Program-made: the position numbers and the translations under genes | Shown here: positions 50,412 through 59,198 of the stretch, in pieces | Layout: each line of letters begins with the position of its first letter | Position numbering within the stretch: the first letter of the stretch is position 1 | The notes under the pieces: generated by a model | Seen by the model: only the letters and a program-made list of their open reading frames with translations | Databases searched by the model: none | Told to the model about the DNA's origin: nothing | Assembly: GCA_017478485.1 (NCBI GenBank) | Contig: JAFVDI010000003.1 | Location: 248,001-312,000, forward strand | Origin: Clostridiales bacterium | Lineage (GTDB): Bacteria; Bacillota; Clostridia; Saccharofermentanales; Saccharofermentanaceae | Direction of reading: 5' to 3' | DNA length: 64,000 nt

Positions 50412-51581
50412 ATGGCAAATAGAAAACCGAGCAAAGACATAAATACGAAAAAAGCTAATAGGAAAAACCCGGGCGCCGGCCTGACGCTGGCCGTTCTGGT
50501 CTTTGCGCTCCTTTTGATCGGAAGCGTTGTCCTGATATTTATGGTTTCAGGCAAGATCGATTCGATGAAGGGTGCCGATTCCCAGATCAAGCTTGCCGCG
50601 CAGGGCGGTTTTAACTGTGAATATTCCGAGGCGCAGAAACTCTATCCTTACGGAGAGGGCGTCATTAAGGTTACGAACGAACGTATTGCATATCTCACGC
50701 TTTCGGGAACTGAGATCTACACGGTCCCCGTTGCATATACGAACCCCCAGTGCTCTGTTTACGGTGATTATGCCGTTGTCTTCGATCTTAACGGATATTC
50801 ATTTACGGTCATGAGCCGTGACAAGGCGCTCTACACGACTCCTACAAAGAATCAGATCAAAGCGCTTACGATGTCTAAGAAAGGTTATGTTGCGCTGATC
50901 ACCGGTAGCGACGAGTCCAACGGCGATGTCGTTCTTTACGATGAGACCGGTAAAGCGCAGTATCAGTGGTCTTCTTACAATTCCGGTTTTCCCGTAAGCT
51001 GCACGTTCGATGCCGATTCCACAAGGCTTGCAGTATCTACCGTAAATACCGGCGGCGCCGTAATCGTTCCTTATATCAGAGTCTTTTCCATCAGCAAGGG
51101 CACGAGCAGCCTCGAAATGGCAGACAGCGCCATGTATACGTTCGAAGGCAACGTTATGTTCATGTCGATGTTCTATGTCGGCGACAAGCTTTTCGCATTT
51201 ACCGGAAACTCCATGTTTGAGGTAATAGACGGCAAGCTTACCCAGCTTAATTTTGATTTTTCCGCCATCGGCTATATCAACCTTGTAGACGAAAAACTCT
51301 TTATCACTTATTCTGACGGCGTCAGCCAGCTCAATAAGCTCGCTATCTTAAGCGGTTCCGATACGCTTGTCTATAACTCCGATATCGGTACAAAGATTAG
51401 TTCCGTTGCGGGTACCGGCAAGCTCTATGCGATCAGCGTAGACAGACGCATCTTCGTTTTCGATTCCACAGGCTCGATCCTCAACGATTTCTCTGTAGAT
51501 GAGGATGTCATCAGAGTCAATTTCATCGCAGGCAACAAGCTCTGCGTAGTTTCCGCAAGCGGCGTCCACACGATCACATAA
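50412..51581 (+). CDS. Membrane-anchored beta-propeller-like protein (resembles DUF5711)
   Basis: A 389-residue protein with a basic N-terminus, one membrane helix (about residues 24-46, LTLAVLVFALLLIGSVVLIF) and an outer domain of repeated beta strands with propeller-like blades (VIKVTNERIAYLTLSGTEIY, KGYVALITGSDESNGDVVLY, NKLCVVSASGVHTIT at the end). The pattern resembles DUF5711, but I cannot confirm the family. It is the last gene of the Gld-type operon and probably joins the GldG and DUF4340 proteins outside the membrane. No strong ribosome site is visible. Confidence 0.72.
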   Translation: MANRKPSKDINTKKANRKNPGAGLTLAVLVFALLLIGSVVLIFMVSGKIDSMKGADSQIKLAAQGGFNCEYSEAQKLYPYGEGVIKVTNERIAYLTLSGTEIYTVPVAYTNPQCSVYGDYAVVFDLNGYSFTVMSRDKALYTTPTKNQIKALTMSKKGYVALITGSDESNGDVVLYDETGKAQYQWSSYNSGFPVSCTFDADSTRLAVSTVNTGGAVIVPYIRVFSISKGTSSLEMADSAMYTFEGNVMFMSMFYVGDKLFAFTGNSMFEVIDGKLTQLNFDFSAIGYINLVDEKLFITYSDGVSQLNKLAILSGSDTLVYNSDIGTKISSVAGTGKLYAISVDRRIFVFDSTGSILNDFSVDEDVIRVNFIAGNKLCVVSASGVHTIT

Positions 51582-51591
51582 GGAGCCTTAT

Positions 51592-52251
51592 ATGGAAACA
51601 GAGGTCAAACTTGCATTCAAGAACAGGGAAAGCCTGTTTTCGGCGGCTTCATCCGAATGGTTTGTTTCACATTGCAAGAATCTTGACAGCAAACCTATGA
51701 CTCTTGAAAACTTCTATCTTGATACTGCAGACCGGTCTTTGGGCTTGCGTGGCGTCAGCCTCAGAAAAAGACATTACACATCTGATGATGATGACTATTA
51801 TGAATTTACAGCCAAATACAAAGGCGAGGTTAAGGGCGGGATCCATAATCATTTTGAATGGAACCTCAAATGCAGTTCCGGAATTTTTGATCTTGATTCT
51901 TTCAAGTGCAAAGCCGAAGGTGATGACAGGGATCTTCTGAATGATGTTTTGAACGGCATCACATGTGATGCCCTCACTGTATTGTGTTCAAATACTTTTG
52001 AAAGAACTTACTACGATTTCAGATATCAAAACAGTTCGATGGAAGCGTGCATCGACTATGGTGAGATCAAGGATTCAAACGGCAGGCCGTGTGATCTCAT
52101 ATGCGAAATAGAGCTTGAACTAAAAAAAGGCACTATTGAAGATCTTGAAGATGCTAAGATCCGTATAGTTGACGGATTTGGCGCAGTACCTTTCGACGAA
52201 ACTAAACTTGCCCGGACACTTAGGGCTTCAAAGTCCGGAGGAAGTGTATGA
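51592..52251 (+). CDS. CYTH-domain triphosphate-processing protein
   Basis: A 219-residue CYTH (triphosphate tunnel) protein. It begins METEVKLAF, so the ExExK signature is residues 2-6. Further acidic/basic tunnel motifs follow: LDTADRSLGLRGVSLRKRHY, YEFTAKYKGEVKGG, ACIDYGEIK and CEIELELKKG near the C-terminus. Family members hydrolyse inorganic triphosphate or thiamine triphosphate, or make cyclic AMP; the activity cannot be chosen from sequence. AAGGAG precedes the ATG. It overlaps the following FAD-protein gene by ATGA. Confidence 0.85.
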   Translation: METEVKLAFKNRESLFSAASSEWFVSHCKNLDSKPMTLENFYLDTADRSLGLRGVSLRKRHYTSDDDDYYEFTAKYKGEVKGGIHNHFEWNLKCSSGIFDLDSFKCKAEGDDRDLLNDVLNGITCDALTVLCSNTFERTYYDFRYQNSSMEACIDYGEIKDSNGRPCDLICEIELELKKGTIEDLEDAKIRIVDGFGAVPFDETKLARTLRASKSGGSV

Positions 52252-53501
52252 GCAGGACTGTTTACGACTGCATTATCATTGGCGGCGGAGCTTCAGGCCT
52301 TTTCGCCGCTTCAATGCTTGTAAAGCTTACATCCGGTAAAGCTAAGATCCTCATCATAGACGGAAACGACAGGTGCGGAAAGAAGCTTGCTCTTACCGGG
52401 AGCGGCAGATGCAATCTTTCAAATAAGAATGCGTTGGCAGATAAGTATTACACGGATGCTCCGGAGCTTCTGGACGGATGTCTCAAGGCATTCGGCAGTG
52501 AAGATGCCGTGAGTTTTTTCGAGAATGAACTTGGAATAGTGACCGTTTGCGATAACGGACTTTACTATCCTTCAACATACAGGGCACAGACTGTGATCGA
52601 TTCTTTCAAGTTCTTCCTGGACGAATCAGGCGTTGAGATGAAGCTCGGTTCTAGATGCACGAAGATCTCTTTGAATAACGGCATCTACGAGGCTGCGCTT
52701 AAGGATGGAAGTGTCTGCAAGGCAAGAAATCTCATCGTTTCTGCCGGCGGATCTGCGTATCCTTCGACAGGTTCGGACGGAACAGTTGGTCTCCTCTTAA
52801 AGGGGCTTGTTGATTCTTCAGACATTGTAGATTTCAGGCCCGCTCTTACGTCACTTACCAGCAAGATGCAGGGAATGAAGGCTTTGGCTGGAATCAGATG
52901 CAAAGGAAAAGTCGATCTTTCTGACGGTTCGAAAACAATAGATTCTTCTGAAGGAGAGATCATTTTCTCCAAGGAAGGCGGCATATCAGGGATCTGCGTT
53001 ATGGATATTTCCGGCGCTGCAGTAAAGCTTTTGGATAAAGGCGTAAAGCCTGTTGTCACGGTAAACCTTACCGGCAGATCCGAAGAAGATGTTATGAAGA
53101 TGATCGAAACGAGGCATAACAGGTTTGCCGGAAGGAATGTATCTTCAGCTCTTTCAGGCATGATGCCTCGCGTTCTCTGCGAATTCGTCTGCAAGACAGC
53201 AGGTATAGATCCCGCAGCTTCCATCGGTGATCTCGGTGATAAGGAAATAAGTGTTTTGGCAAAGTCTCTTTGCGCGATGAAGATCCCTGTTGACGGTTTT
53301 GGCGGCAACGACAAAGCACAGGTTTCTTCAGGCGGTATCAGGCTTTCGGCAATGAATCAGAATATGCAGTACAGAAACAGGAAAGGCCTTTATATCACCG
53401 GTGAGGCTCTAGATGTCGACGGCAGATGCGGCGGCTTTAACCTCCAGTGGGCATGGTCTTCGGCTGCTGCAGCTGCGAAAGGGGTAGCAGCAGATGTTTG
53501 A
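52248..53501 (+). CDS. BaiN/HI0933-like FAD-dependent oxidoreductase
   Basis: A 417-residue flavoprotein of the HI0933/BaiN family. The N-terminal dinucleotide fold is DCIIIGGGASGLFAASML, followed by NDRCGKKLALTGSGRCNLSN, a hallmark of the family. Other motifs are GLYYPSTYRAQTV, LIVSAGGSAYPSTGSDG, and the C-terminal FAD contact GEALDVDGRCGGFNLQWAW. One member (BaiN) reduces bile-acid intermediates, but most are uncharacterised, so the substrate is open. GGAGGAAG precedes the ATG. It overlaps the next flavoprotein gene by 8 nt. Confidence 0.88.
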   Translation: MSRTVYDCIIIGGGASGLFAASMLVKLTSGKAKILIIDGNDRCGKKLALTGSGRCNLSNKNALADKYYTDAPELLDGCLKAFGSEDAVSFFENELGIVTVCDNGLYYPSTYRAQTVIDSFKFFLDESGVEMKLGSRCTKISLNNGIYEAALKDGSVCKARNLIVSAGGSAYPSTGSDGTVGLLLKGLVDSSDIVDFRPALTSLTSKMQGMKALAGIRCKGKVDLSDGSKTIDSSEGEIIFSKEGGISGICVMDISGAAVKLLDKGVKPVVTVNLTGRSEEDVMKMIETRHNRFAGRNVSSALSGMMPRVLCEFVCKTAGIDPAASIGDLGDKEISVLAKSLCAMKIPVDGFGGNDKAQVSSGGIRLSAMNQNMQYRNRKGLYITGEALDVDGRCGGFNLQWAWSSAAAAAKGVAADV

Positions 53502-55131
53502 ACTCGCTTTCGATCCGCGCAAAGGCGGCAAGGCAATGCCTGATTCTGTCAGGATCATTGAAGCCGGACTCAAGTCCAGGGACAGGAAGCTTTCTGCTGC
53601 CTGCAACGCCTGCAGGAACGGCGACCTGAGGCTCATGATCGAAAAGCGTTTCATCGATGCAAGACGAAACAAGCTCAAGATAATCTACAGGTTTGATTTC
53701 GCCGATGATAAGACTTATAGGGAGAAGCAGGATTCAATTATGGATTCAGCGTTCCCTCATAAGGAATATTTCAGCGAACATACAGACGAGAACCCCAGGC
53801 CGGTAGTAGTAGGAGCAGGCCCAGCGGGGCTTTTCGCGGCGCTGATCCTAGCAAGATACGGTCTTAGACCGATAGTTATCGAGCGTGGCCCCGAAATGAA
53901 AAAGCGCATTGCCGACTGTGAGAACTACATGAACGGAAAGGCGCGCTTAAAGCCGGATTCCAATATCCAGTTTGGAGAGGGCGGAGCAGGCACTTTTTCC
54001 GACGGCAAGCTCTATTCCGGAGTCAGTTCGGGACTTAAGTCCTTCGTTAACCTGATGTTTGTCTCACACGGCGCTCCTTCGGACATAATGTATGACGCAC
54101 ATCCGCACGTCGGAACCGACAAGATCAGGGATGTCGTCGTAAACATAAGAAAAGATATTGTATCTTTAGGCGGAGAGTTTCTTTTCGAGACGCTTTTCCA
54201 GGGATATAAGAAAGATAAGAACGGCCTTTCTTATATAACCGTTCAGGATATCAACGGAAGTCGCGAATTCAAGTGTTCGGGCATGATCCTTGCGATCGGA
54301 CATGCTGGAAGGGACACTTTCAAGGCTTTGGAAAGACTCGGGATCGCTATGGAGCCAAAGCCTTTCTCCGTCGGCGTCAGGATAGAGCATTTAAGGCAGG
54401 ACATCGATATCGCCCAATACGGTATAGACACTAACGATACGCCTGACCTCATGGCCGCAAATTATAAGCTGGCCTGCGAGACTAAGACGGGAAGACGCCT
54501 TTATACGTTCTGCATGTGCCCGGGCGGCACCGTCGTGCCCTCGCAGACTGCTGAAGGCACCGTCTGCACCAACGGCATGAGCGTACGCCTTCGCGACGGA
54601 GCGAATTCGAACAGCGCCATCCTTGTTCCTGTCGACAGCAAAGACTATGGTGAAGGCACGCTTGACGGCATGTATTACCAGGAAGAGCTGGAAAAGCTCG
54701 CTTTCAAGGCAGGCGGCGGAGACGGCTTTGCGCCCGCTGCCAGATACGGCGACCTTGCCCAAGGAAAAGTCACCACTGAATTTGGAAAGGTAAAACCTTC
54801 TTACAGGCCCGGTGTAAGGCCTGCAGATCTTAAACAGGTCTTCACGGACAGCATTCTTGAGACCATTGTTGACGGAGTTTCTCAGATGGGCAGGAAGATC
54901 AAGGGTTTTGACTCTCCCGATGCCGTGCTTACGGCCGTTGAGACCAGAAGCTCATCGCCTGTCAGGATCTTAAGAGACCGTGAGACATACCAAAGCATCA
55001 ACGTCCCGGGAATATTCCCGTGCGGAGAGGGCGCAGGCTACGCGGGAGGAATAATGTCATCCGCGATCGACGGCATCAACTGCGCAAACGCGCTTGCCTT
55101 AACTTTGATAAAAGATACTAAACGATTATAA
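53494..55131 (+). CDS. FAD-dependent dehydrogenase, COG2509-like
   Basis: A 545-residue flavoprotein with a small N-terminal domain (about residues 1-95) preceding the FAD fold VVVGAGPAGLFAALILARYG. Further motifs: SNIQFGEGGAGTFSDGKLYS, VGTDKIRDVVVNIRKDI, MILAIGHAGRDTF, TFCMCPGGTVVPS and GIFPCGEGAGYAGGIMSSAI. This layout is the conserved, uncharacterised family often called NAD(P)/FAD-dependent oxidoreductase (COG2509). It is translationally linked to the HI0933-like enzyme upstream; the two may share a redox pathway, though none is defined. Confidence 0.85.
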   Translation: MFELAFDPRKGGKAMPDSVRIIEAGLKSRDRKLSAACNACRNGDLRLMIEKRFIDARRNKLKIIYRFDFADDKTYREKQDSIMDSAFPHKEYFSEHTDENPRPVVVGAGPAGLFAALILARYGLRPIVIERGPEMKKRIADCENYMNGKARLKPDSNIQFGEGGAGTFSDGKLYSGVSSGLKSFVNLMFVSHGAPSDIMYDAHPHVGTDKIRDVVVNIRKDIVSLGGEFLFETLFQGYKKDKNGLSYITVQDINGSREFKCSGMILAIGHAGRDTFKALERLGIAMEPKPFSVGVRIEHLRQDIDIAQYGIDTNDTPDLMAANYKLACETKTGRRLYTFCMCPGGTVVPSQTAEGTVCTNGMSVRLRDGANSNSAILVPVDSKDYGEGTLDGMYYQEELEKLAFKAGGGDGFAPAARYGDLAQGKVTTEFGKVKPSYRPGVRPADLKQVFTDSILETIVDGVSQMGRKIKGFDSPDAVLTAVETRSSSPVRILRDRETYQSINVPGIFPCGEGAGYAGGIMSSAIDGINCANALALTLIKDTKRL

Positions 55132-55166
55132 TTAACTATCGCGAATATAAGTTGGAGGATATATAT

Positions 55167-55451
55167 ATGGAAAATGAAAAGAACACGGCAGTAGTAACCG
55201 TTCTGGGCAAAGACAAGGTAGGCATCATTGCCGGCATCTCCAATCTTCTCCTTGAATACGGCATCAATATCAACGATATCTCTCAGACCATCTTAGATGA
55301 CATCTTCACGATGGTCATGCTTGTTGACTTGAAGGACCTTCAGATCGAGAATTCCGACATTTCCGAAAAGCTTGCAAAGCTTGGCGAGGAACTCGGCGTG
55401 CAGATCACGATCCAGCACACCGGCCTTTTCAATGCGATGCATAAAATCTGA
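55167..55451 (+). CDS. ACT-domain regulator (UPF0237)
   Basis: A 94-residue single ACT-domain protein (TAVVTVLGKDKVGIIAGISN, LLEYGININDISQTILDD). ACT domains bind small effectors, usually amino acids. ATG 55167 is chosen because TTGGAGGA lies 7 nt upstream; the TTG at 55152 overlaps that site. The DUF711 gene starts 19 nt downstream, an association seen in many anaerobes, so a shared function is likely though undefined. Confidence 0.88.
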   Translation: MENEKNTAVVTVLGKDKVGIIAGISNLLLEYGININDISQTILDDIFTMVMLVDLKDLQIENSDISEKLAKLGEELGVQITIQHTGLFNAMHKI

Positions 55452-55470
55452 TCTTTGAAAGCGAATTATT

Positions 55471-56829
55471 ATGATTAACGAATACGAGATTATTGAAACG
55501 ATGCAGATGTTCAACAAAGAGCATCTCGACATCAGGACTATCACGATGGGCATCTCTCTCATGGACTGCGCTGCCGCAACCGTTGAGGAGTCATGCTCCA
55601 GGATCTATGACAAGATCTGCCGCTATGCGGGAAACCTTGTTTCAGTAGGCGAACAGATCAGCAAGAAGTACGGTATCCCTATCATCCACAAGAGGATCTC
55701 CGTTACTCCGATCTCCATCGTTGCTGCAGCATGCGGAGCAAAGGATTACACGCCTTTTGCAAAGACTCTCGACAAAGCCGCAAAGACCTGCGGCGTCAAC
55801 TTCGTCGGCGGCTTTTCGGCTCTTGTACAGAAGGGCTATACGAATTCAGACAAGATCCTTATCAATTCGATTCCTGAGGCTCTTTCAACGACTGAATTCG
55901 TCTGCTCAAGCGTCAATCTCGCTTCAACCAGGACCGGTATCAACATGGATGCCGTCCGCGACATGGGTGTCATTATCAAGAAGACTGCTGAAGCATCTGC
56001 TGACAGAAATGCCATCGGATGCGCAAAGCTCGTAGTTTTCGCAAACGCACCGGAGGACAACCCGTTCATGGCGGGCGCTTTCTTAGGCCCCGGCGAGCCT
56101 GAATGCGTCATCAATGTAGGCATTTCAGGCCCCGGCGTTGTTAAGCACGCTCTTGAAGGCGTAAAGGGAAGAGACTTGGGCGTTGTTGCAGAGACCATCA
56201 AAAAGGCTGCTTTCAAGATCACCAGAGTAGGTGAGTTGGTTGCAAGGGAAGCATCTGAGCGTCTTGGCGTGCCTTTCGGCATCATTGACCTTTCGCTTGC
56301 TCCGACGCCTGCGGTAGGCGACTCCGTTGCAAGGCTCCTCGAGGAATTCGGCCTTGAGACATGCGGAACATGGGGAACAACTGCAGCTCTAGCAATGCTC
56401 AACGATGCGGTCAAGAAGGGCGGCATCATGGCGTCATCTTACGTTGGCGGCCTTTCCGGCGCTTTCATCCCGGTATCCGAGGACGAGGGCATGATCGCTG
56501 CAGCAAGGTGCGGTGAGCTCAAGCTCGAAAAGCTCGAGGCAATGACATGCGTTTGCTCAGTAGGCCTCGACATGATCGCTATTCCCGGTGACACAACGGC
56601 TGAGACAATCTCCGGCATCATCGCAGATGAAATGGCTCTCGGTACATTCAATAACAAGACAACAGCCGTAAGGCTCATTCCGGTACCCGGAAAGGGCGTA
56701 GGCGACAGCGTCGAATTCGGCGGACTCCTTGGCACGGCACCCATCATGCCTGTCAACAGCTCATCCTGTGCAGACTTCATTCACAGAGGCGGAAGGATCC
56801 CCGCGCCGATTCACTCTATGCGCAATTAA
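55471..56829 (+). CDS. PFL-like glycyl-fold protein, DUF711 (UPF0210)
   Basis: A 452-residue protein of the DUF711/UPF0210 family, which has the PFL-like barrel fold but no known reaction. Conserved stretches include [97 protein letters not shown] and [17 protein letters not shown] at the end. Length is typical. It follows the ACT gene as is usual. The ribosome site is weak (GAAAG), so coupling to the ACT gene is possible. Confidence 0.9.
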   Translation: MINEYEIIETMQMFNKEHLDIRTITMGISLMDCAAATVEESCSRIYDKICRYAGNLVSVGEQISKKYGIPIIHKRISVTPISIVAAACGAKDYTPFAKTLDKAAKTCGVNFVGGFSALVQKGYTNSDKILINSIPEALSTTEFVCSSVNLASTRTGINMDAVRDMGVIIKKTAEASADRNAIGCAKLVVFANAPEDNPFMAGAFLGPGEPECVINVGISGPGVVKHALEGVKGRDLGVVAETIKKAAFKITRVGELVAREASERLGVPFGIIDLSLAPTPAVGDSVARLLEEFGLETCGTWGTTAALAMLNDAVKKGGIMASSYVGGLSGAFIPVSEDEGMIAAARCGELKLEKLEAMTCVCSVGLDMIAIPGDTTAETISGIIADEMALGTFNNKTTAVRLIPVPGKGVGDSVEFGGLLGTAPIMPVNSSSCADFIHRGGRIPAPIHSMRN

Positions 56830-56838
56830 GGTTTATTT

Positions 56839-58149
56839 ATGTGGTACGAAGAATCAGTTTTTTATCAGATCTATCCGCTCGGTTTCTGCGGGGCACCGTT
56901 TGAAAATGACGGCAAGCTGGAGCACAGGATCCTCAAAGTCATCGACTGGATCCCGCACATGAAAAAACTCGGGATCAATGCGATCTACTTTTCGCCGGTG
57001 TTCGAATCCGATACTCACGGCTACAATACCCGTGACTACGGCCTGATCGACACCAGACTCGGTACAAACGACGATTTTAAGAAAGTCGTTGATGCCCTGC
57101 ATAAAGAGGAAATCAAAGTAGTACTTGACGGTGTTTTTAACCATGTCGGCAGGGGGTTCTGGGCTTTTAAGGATGTTCAGGAGAAAAGATGGGACTCCGC
57201 ATACAAGGACTGGTTTCATCTCTCATTTGACGGCAACTCCAATTACAATGACGGCTTCTGGTATGAAGGCTGGGAAGGCAATTACGACCTTGTTAAGCTT
57301 AACCTGAGAAACCCCGCAGTCATCGATCACATCCTTGATAAGGTCAATTACTGGATCGATTTCTTTGACATTGACGGTCTGCGCCTCGATGTTGCTTACT
57401 GTCTCGACAGGGATTTCCTGGGAAGGCTCCGTCAGTTCACTGATTCCAAGAAACAGGATTTCTTCCTTCTGGGTGAAGTCCTTCACGGCGAATACGGCAG
57501 GATGCTGAATGAGATGCACCTTCACTCACTGACGAACTATCAGTGCTACAAGGGCCTTTACTCTGCATTCAATTCCTGCAATATGTTCGAGATCATGCAT
57601 TCGCTGATGCGTTTGTTCGGACCTGAGGATTGGACTGTCGCAAGAGGATCGCACCTGCTTTCGTTTGCAGACAATCACGATGTAACGAGGATCGCATCTA
57701 TCCTGAACGATCCTAATAAGCTCCCGCTGGTCTATACTCTGGTTTTCACCATGCCGGGAATCCCTTGTGTCTATTACGGATCCGAGTGGGGCGCAAAGGC
57801 CAGGAAAGAAGAGGGAGACCCCGCGCTCCGTGCCTGCTTTGATAAGCCTGAATGGAATGAATTGACTGATCACATCGCAAAGCTCGCCGAAGCCAAGAAG
57901 AATTCCAAAGCGCTCAATTACGGCGGTCTCCGTTCAGTCATTCTTACCAACCAGCAGTGCATTTTTGAAAGAAATTGCGGCGATGAGAGGGTAATGGTTG
58001 CCATCAATATGGACTCAAATCCTTATACGGCGCACTTTGATGCCGGCTGCGGCCAGGCAAAAGAGCTCCTTTCCGGCAATGTCCATGATTTCGGCGGAGG
58101 TTCGACTCTGGCGCCTTATTCGTCGGAAATCTGGCTAATGGAGCGATAA
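56839..58149 (+). CDS. GH13 alpha-amylase family glycosidase, intracellular
   Basis: A 436-residue GH13 enzyme acting on alpha-1,4/1,6 glucans or maltodextrins. The four conserved regions are present: DGVFNH (97-102), GLRLDVAYCLD with nucleophile Asp184, LGEVLHGEY with acid/base Glu213, and FADNHD with Asp281. A short C-terminal beta domain follows. There is no signal peptide, so it should act in the cytoplasm on imported oligosaccharides, like cyclomaltodextrinases or maltogenic amylases; the N-terminal CBM34 domain of those enzymes is missing. The ribosome site is weak (TTAAGG). Subfamily is uncertain. Confidence 0.87.
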   Translation: MWYEESVFYQIYPLGFCGAPFENDGKLEHRILKVIDWIPHMKKLGINAIYFSPVFESDTHGYNTRDYGLIDTRLGTNDDFKKVVDALHKEEIKVVLDGVFNHVGRGFWAFKDVQEKRWDSAYKDWFHLSFDGNSNYNDGFWYEGWEGNYDLVKLNLRNPAVIDHILDKVNYWIDFFDIDGLRLDVAYCLDRDFLGRLRQFTDSKKQDFFLLGEVLHGEYGRMLNEMHLHSLTNYQCYKGLYSAFNSCNMFEIMHSLMRLFGPEDWTVARGSHLLSFADNHDVTRIASILNDPNKLPLVYTLVFTMPGIPCVYYGSEWGAKARKEEGDPALRACFDKPEWNELTDHIAKLAEAKKNSKALNYGGLRSVILTNQQCIFERNCGDERVMVAINMDSNPYTAHFDAGCGQAKELLSGNVHDFGGGSTLAPYSSEIWLMER

Positions 58150-58214
58150 TATACAACAAAAGCGCTTCAATATAAATTATTTATATAAAACAAGCAAAAA
58201 AACTTGTGAAAAGG

Positions 58215-58242
58215 TTGACTTGTTATTGCTTTGTGCTAACAT
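58215..58242 (+). promoter_or_regulatory. Promoter of the 58297 LRR gene
   Basis: TTGACT (58215-58220), 16 bp, then TAACAT (58237-58242) with an extended TG at 58234-58235. The leader to the ATG is about 50 nt and ends in TTGGAGGT. Confidence 0.65.
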
Positions 58243-58296
58243 AAAGTTTACGTATGGATGTGTATAAGATAAATTTTATATTTGGAGGTTTAAAAC

Positions 58297-59067
58297 ATGA
58301 AATTTAAGCGTTTGCTTGCTTCTTTCTTCGCAGCAACAATGTGCTTCAGCATGCTTCCTGCAGTAGTTTCTGCTGACGAAGTTGCTCTTGCTAATGATGT
58401 TGCTATCGTAGAGGAAGCTGAACAGCAGTCAATTGTAATGATTGCAAAGGATAGTGGTTCACCTTCTACTTCACCTTCTCCTTCAGGTTCACCTACACAG
58501 GATGAAGGCAAGACTGGTAAACTGTCATGGAAACTTACAACTTCCGGTGTATTGCTTATTTCCGGTAAGGGATCAATGCCTAACTATGGTTATGGTAAGG
58601 CACCTTGGTCAAAGTATGCTTCTGATATTAAGACAGTTAAGATTGCTAGCACAGTTTCTTCAATCGGTAAGTTTGCTTTTGGTAAGTGCACATCTCTTAC
58701 AAGCATTTCAATTCCTTCCGGAATCAAGACAATCGGCTATGGTGCTTTCTATAAGTCCGGCCTCAAGAAGGTTTCCGGTGGTTCCAAGGTTACTTCTATC
58801 GGAAAGAGTGCTTTCTACGGCTGCTCCAAGCTTACTTCCTTCACTATCACATCTAAGTATCTGAAGTCGATCGGAAGCTATGCTTTCAAGGGCACAAAGA
58901 TCAAGACTCTTACAATTAAGAACACCAAGAAGCTCACAAAGAAGGGCGTTAAGAAGTCTCTTAAGAAGTCCAGCATCAAGAAGGTTAACGTTAAGAACAG
59001 CAAGAGATTCCTGTACTCTTACTACTTCGCTAAGTTCAACTCTGGCAAGAAGGTTAAGGTTTATTGA
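58297..59067 (+). CDS. Small secreted BspA-like LRR protein
   Basis: A 256-residue secreted LRR protein, a compact relative of the cluster at the window start. It has a signal peptide (MKFKRLLASFFAATMCFSML, cleavage near VSA-DE), a Ser/Pro/Thr linker with SPS repeats (about residues 50-66), the entry module GKTGKLSWKLTTSGVL and GKGSMPNYGYGKAPW, four LRR_5 repeats (KFAFGKCTSLTSISIPSGIK and others) and the lysine-rich tail ending NSGKKVKVY. It lacks the acidic linker. Codons ending in T are much more frequent than in neighbours (many GGT, GCT, TCT), and TTGGAGGT lies before the ATG, together suggesting high expression. Confidence 0.88.
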   Translation: MKFKRLLASFFAATMCFSMLPAVVSADEVALANDVAIVEEAEQQSIVMIAKDSGSPSTSPSPSGSPTQDEGKTGKLSWKLTTSGVLLISGKGSMPNYGYGKAPWSKYASDIKTVKIASTVSSIGKFAFGKCTSLTSISIPSGIKTIGYGAFYKSGLKKVSGGSKVTSIGKSAFYGCSKLTSFTITSKYLKSIGSYAFKGTKIKTLTIKNTKKLTKKGVKKSLKKSSIKKVNVKNSKRFLYSYYFAKFNSGKKVKVY

Positions 59068-59091
59068 TCTTATTTCTTATTTAGAGATTAT

Positions 59092-59127
59092 AAGGACTGA
59101 TTCCAAAGGAGTCAGTCCTTTTCTTTT
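59092..59127 (+). terminator. Terminator of 58297 LRR gene
   Basis: Stem AAGGACTGA-TTCC pairs with GGAG-TCAGTCCTT (one T.G pair) around an AAA loop and is followed by TTCTTTT. Confidence 0.88.
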
Positions 59128-59146
59128 GCCTGTAAGCAAACATGAA

Positions 59147-59175
59147 AAAACCTGAAGCAGAGGGCTTCAGGTTTT
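59147..59175 (-). terminator. Terminator of argH
   Basis: A perfect 12-bp stem AAAACCTGAAGC/GCTTCAGGTTTT with a 5-nt loop. On the reverse strand it continues as TTTTTTCATG. It lies 23 bp beyond the argH stop. Confidence 0.85.
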
Positions 59176-59198
59176 AGCGTTAGTTAAGTCTTTCTTTC

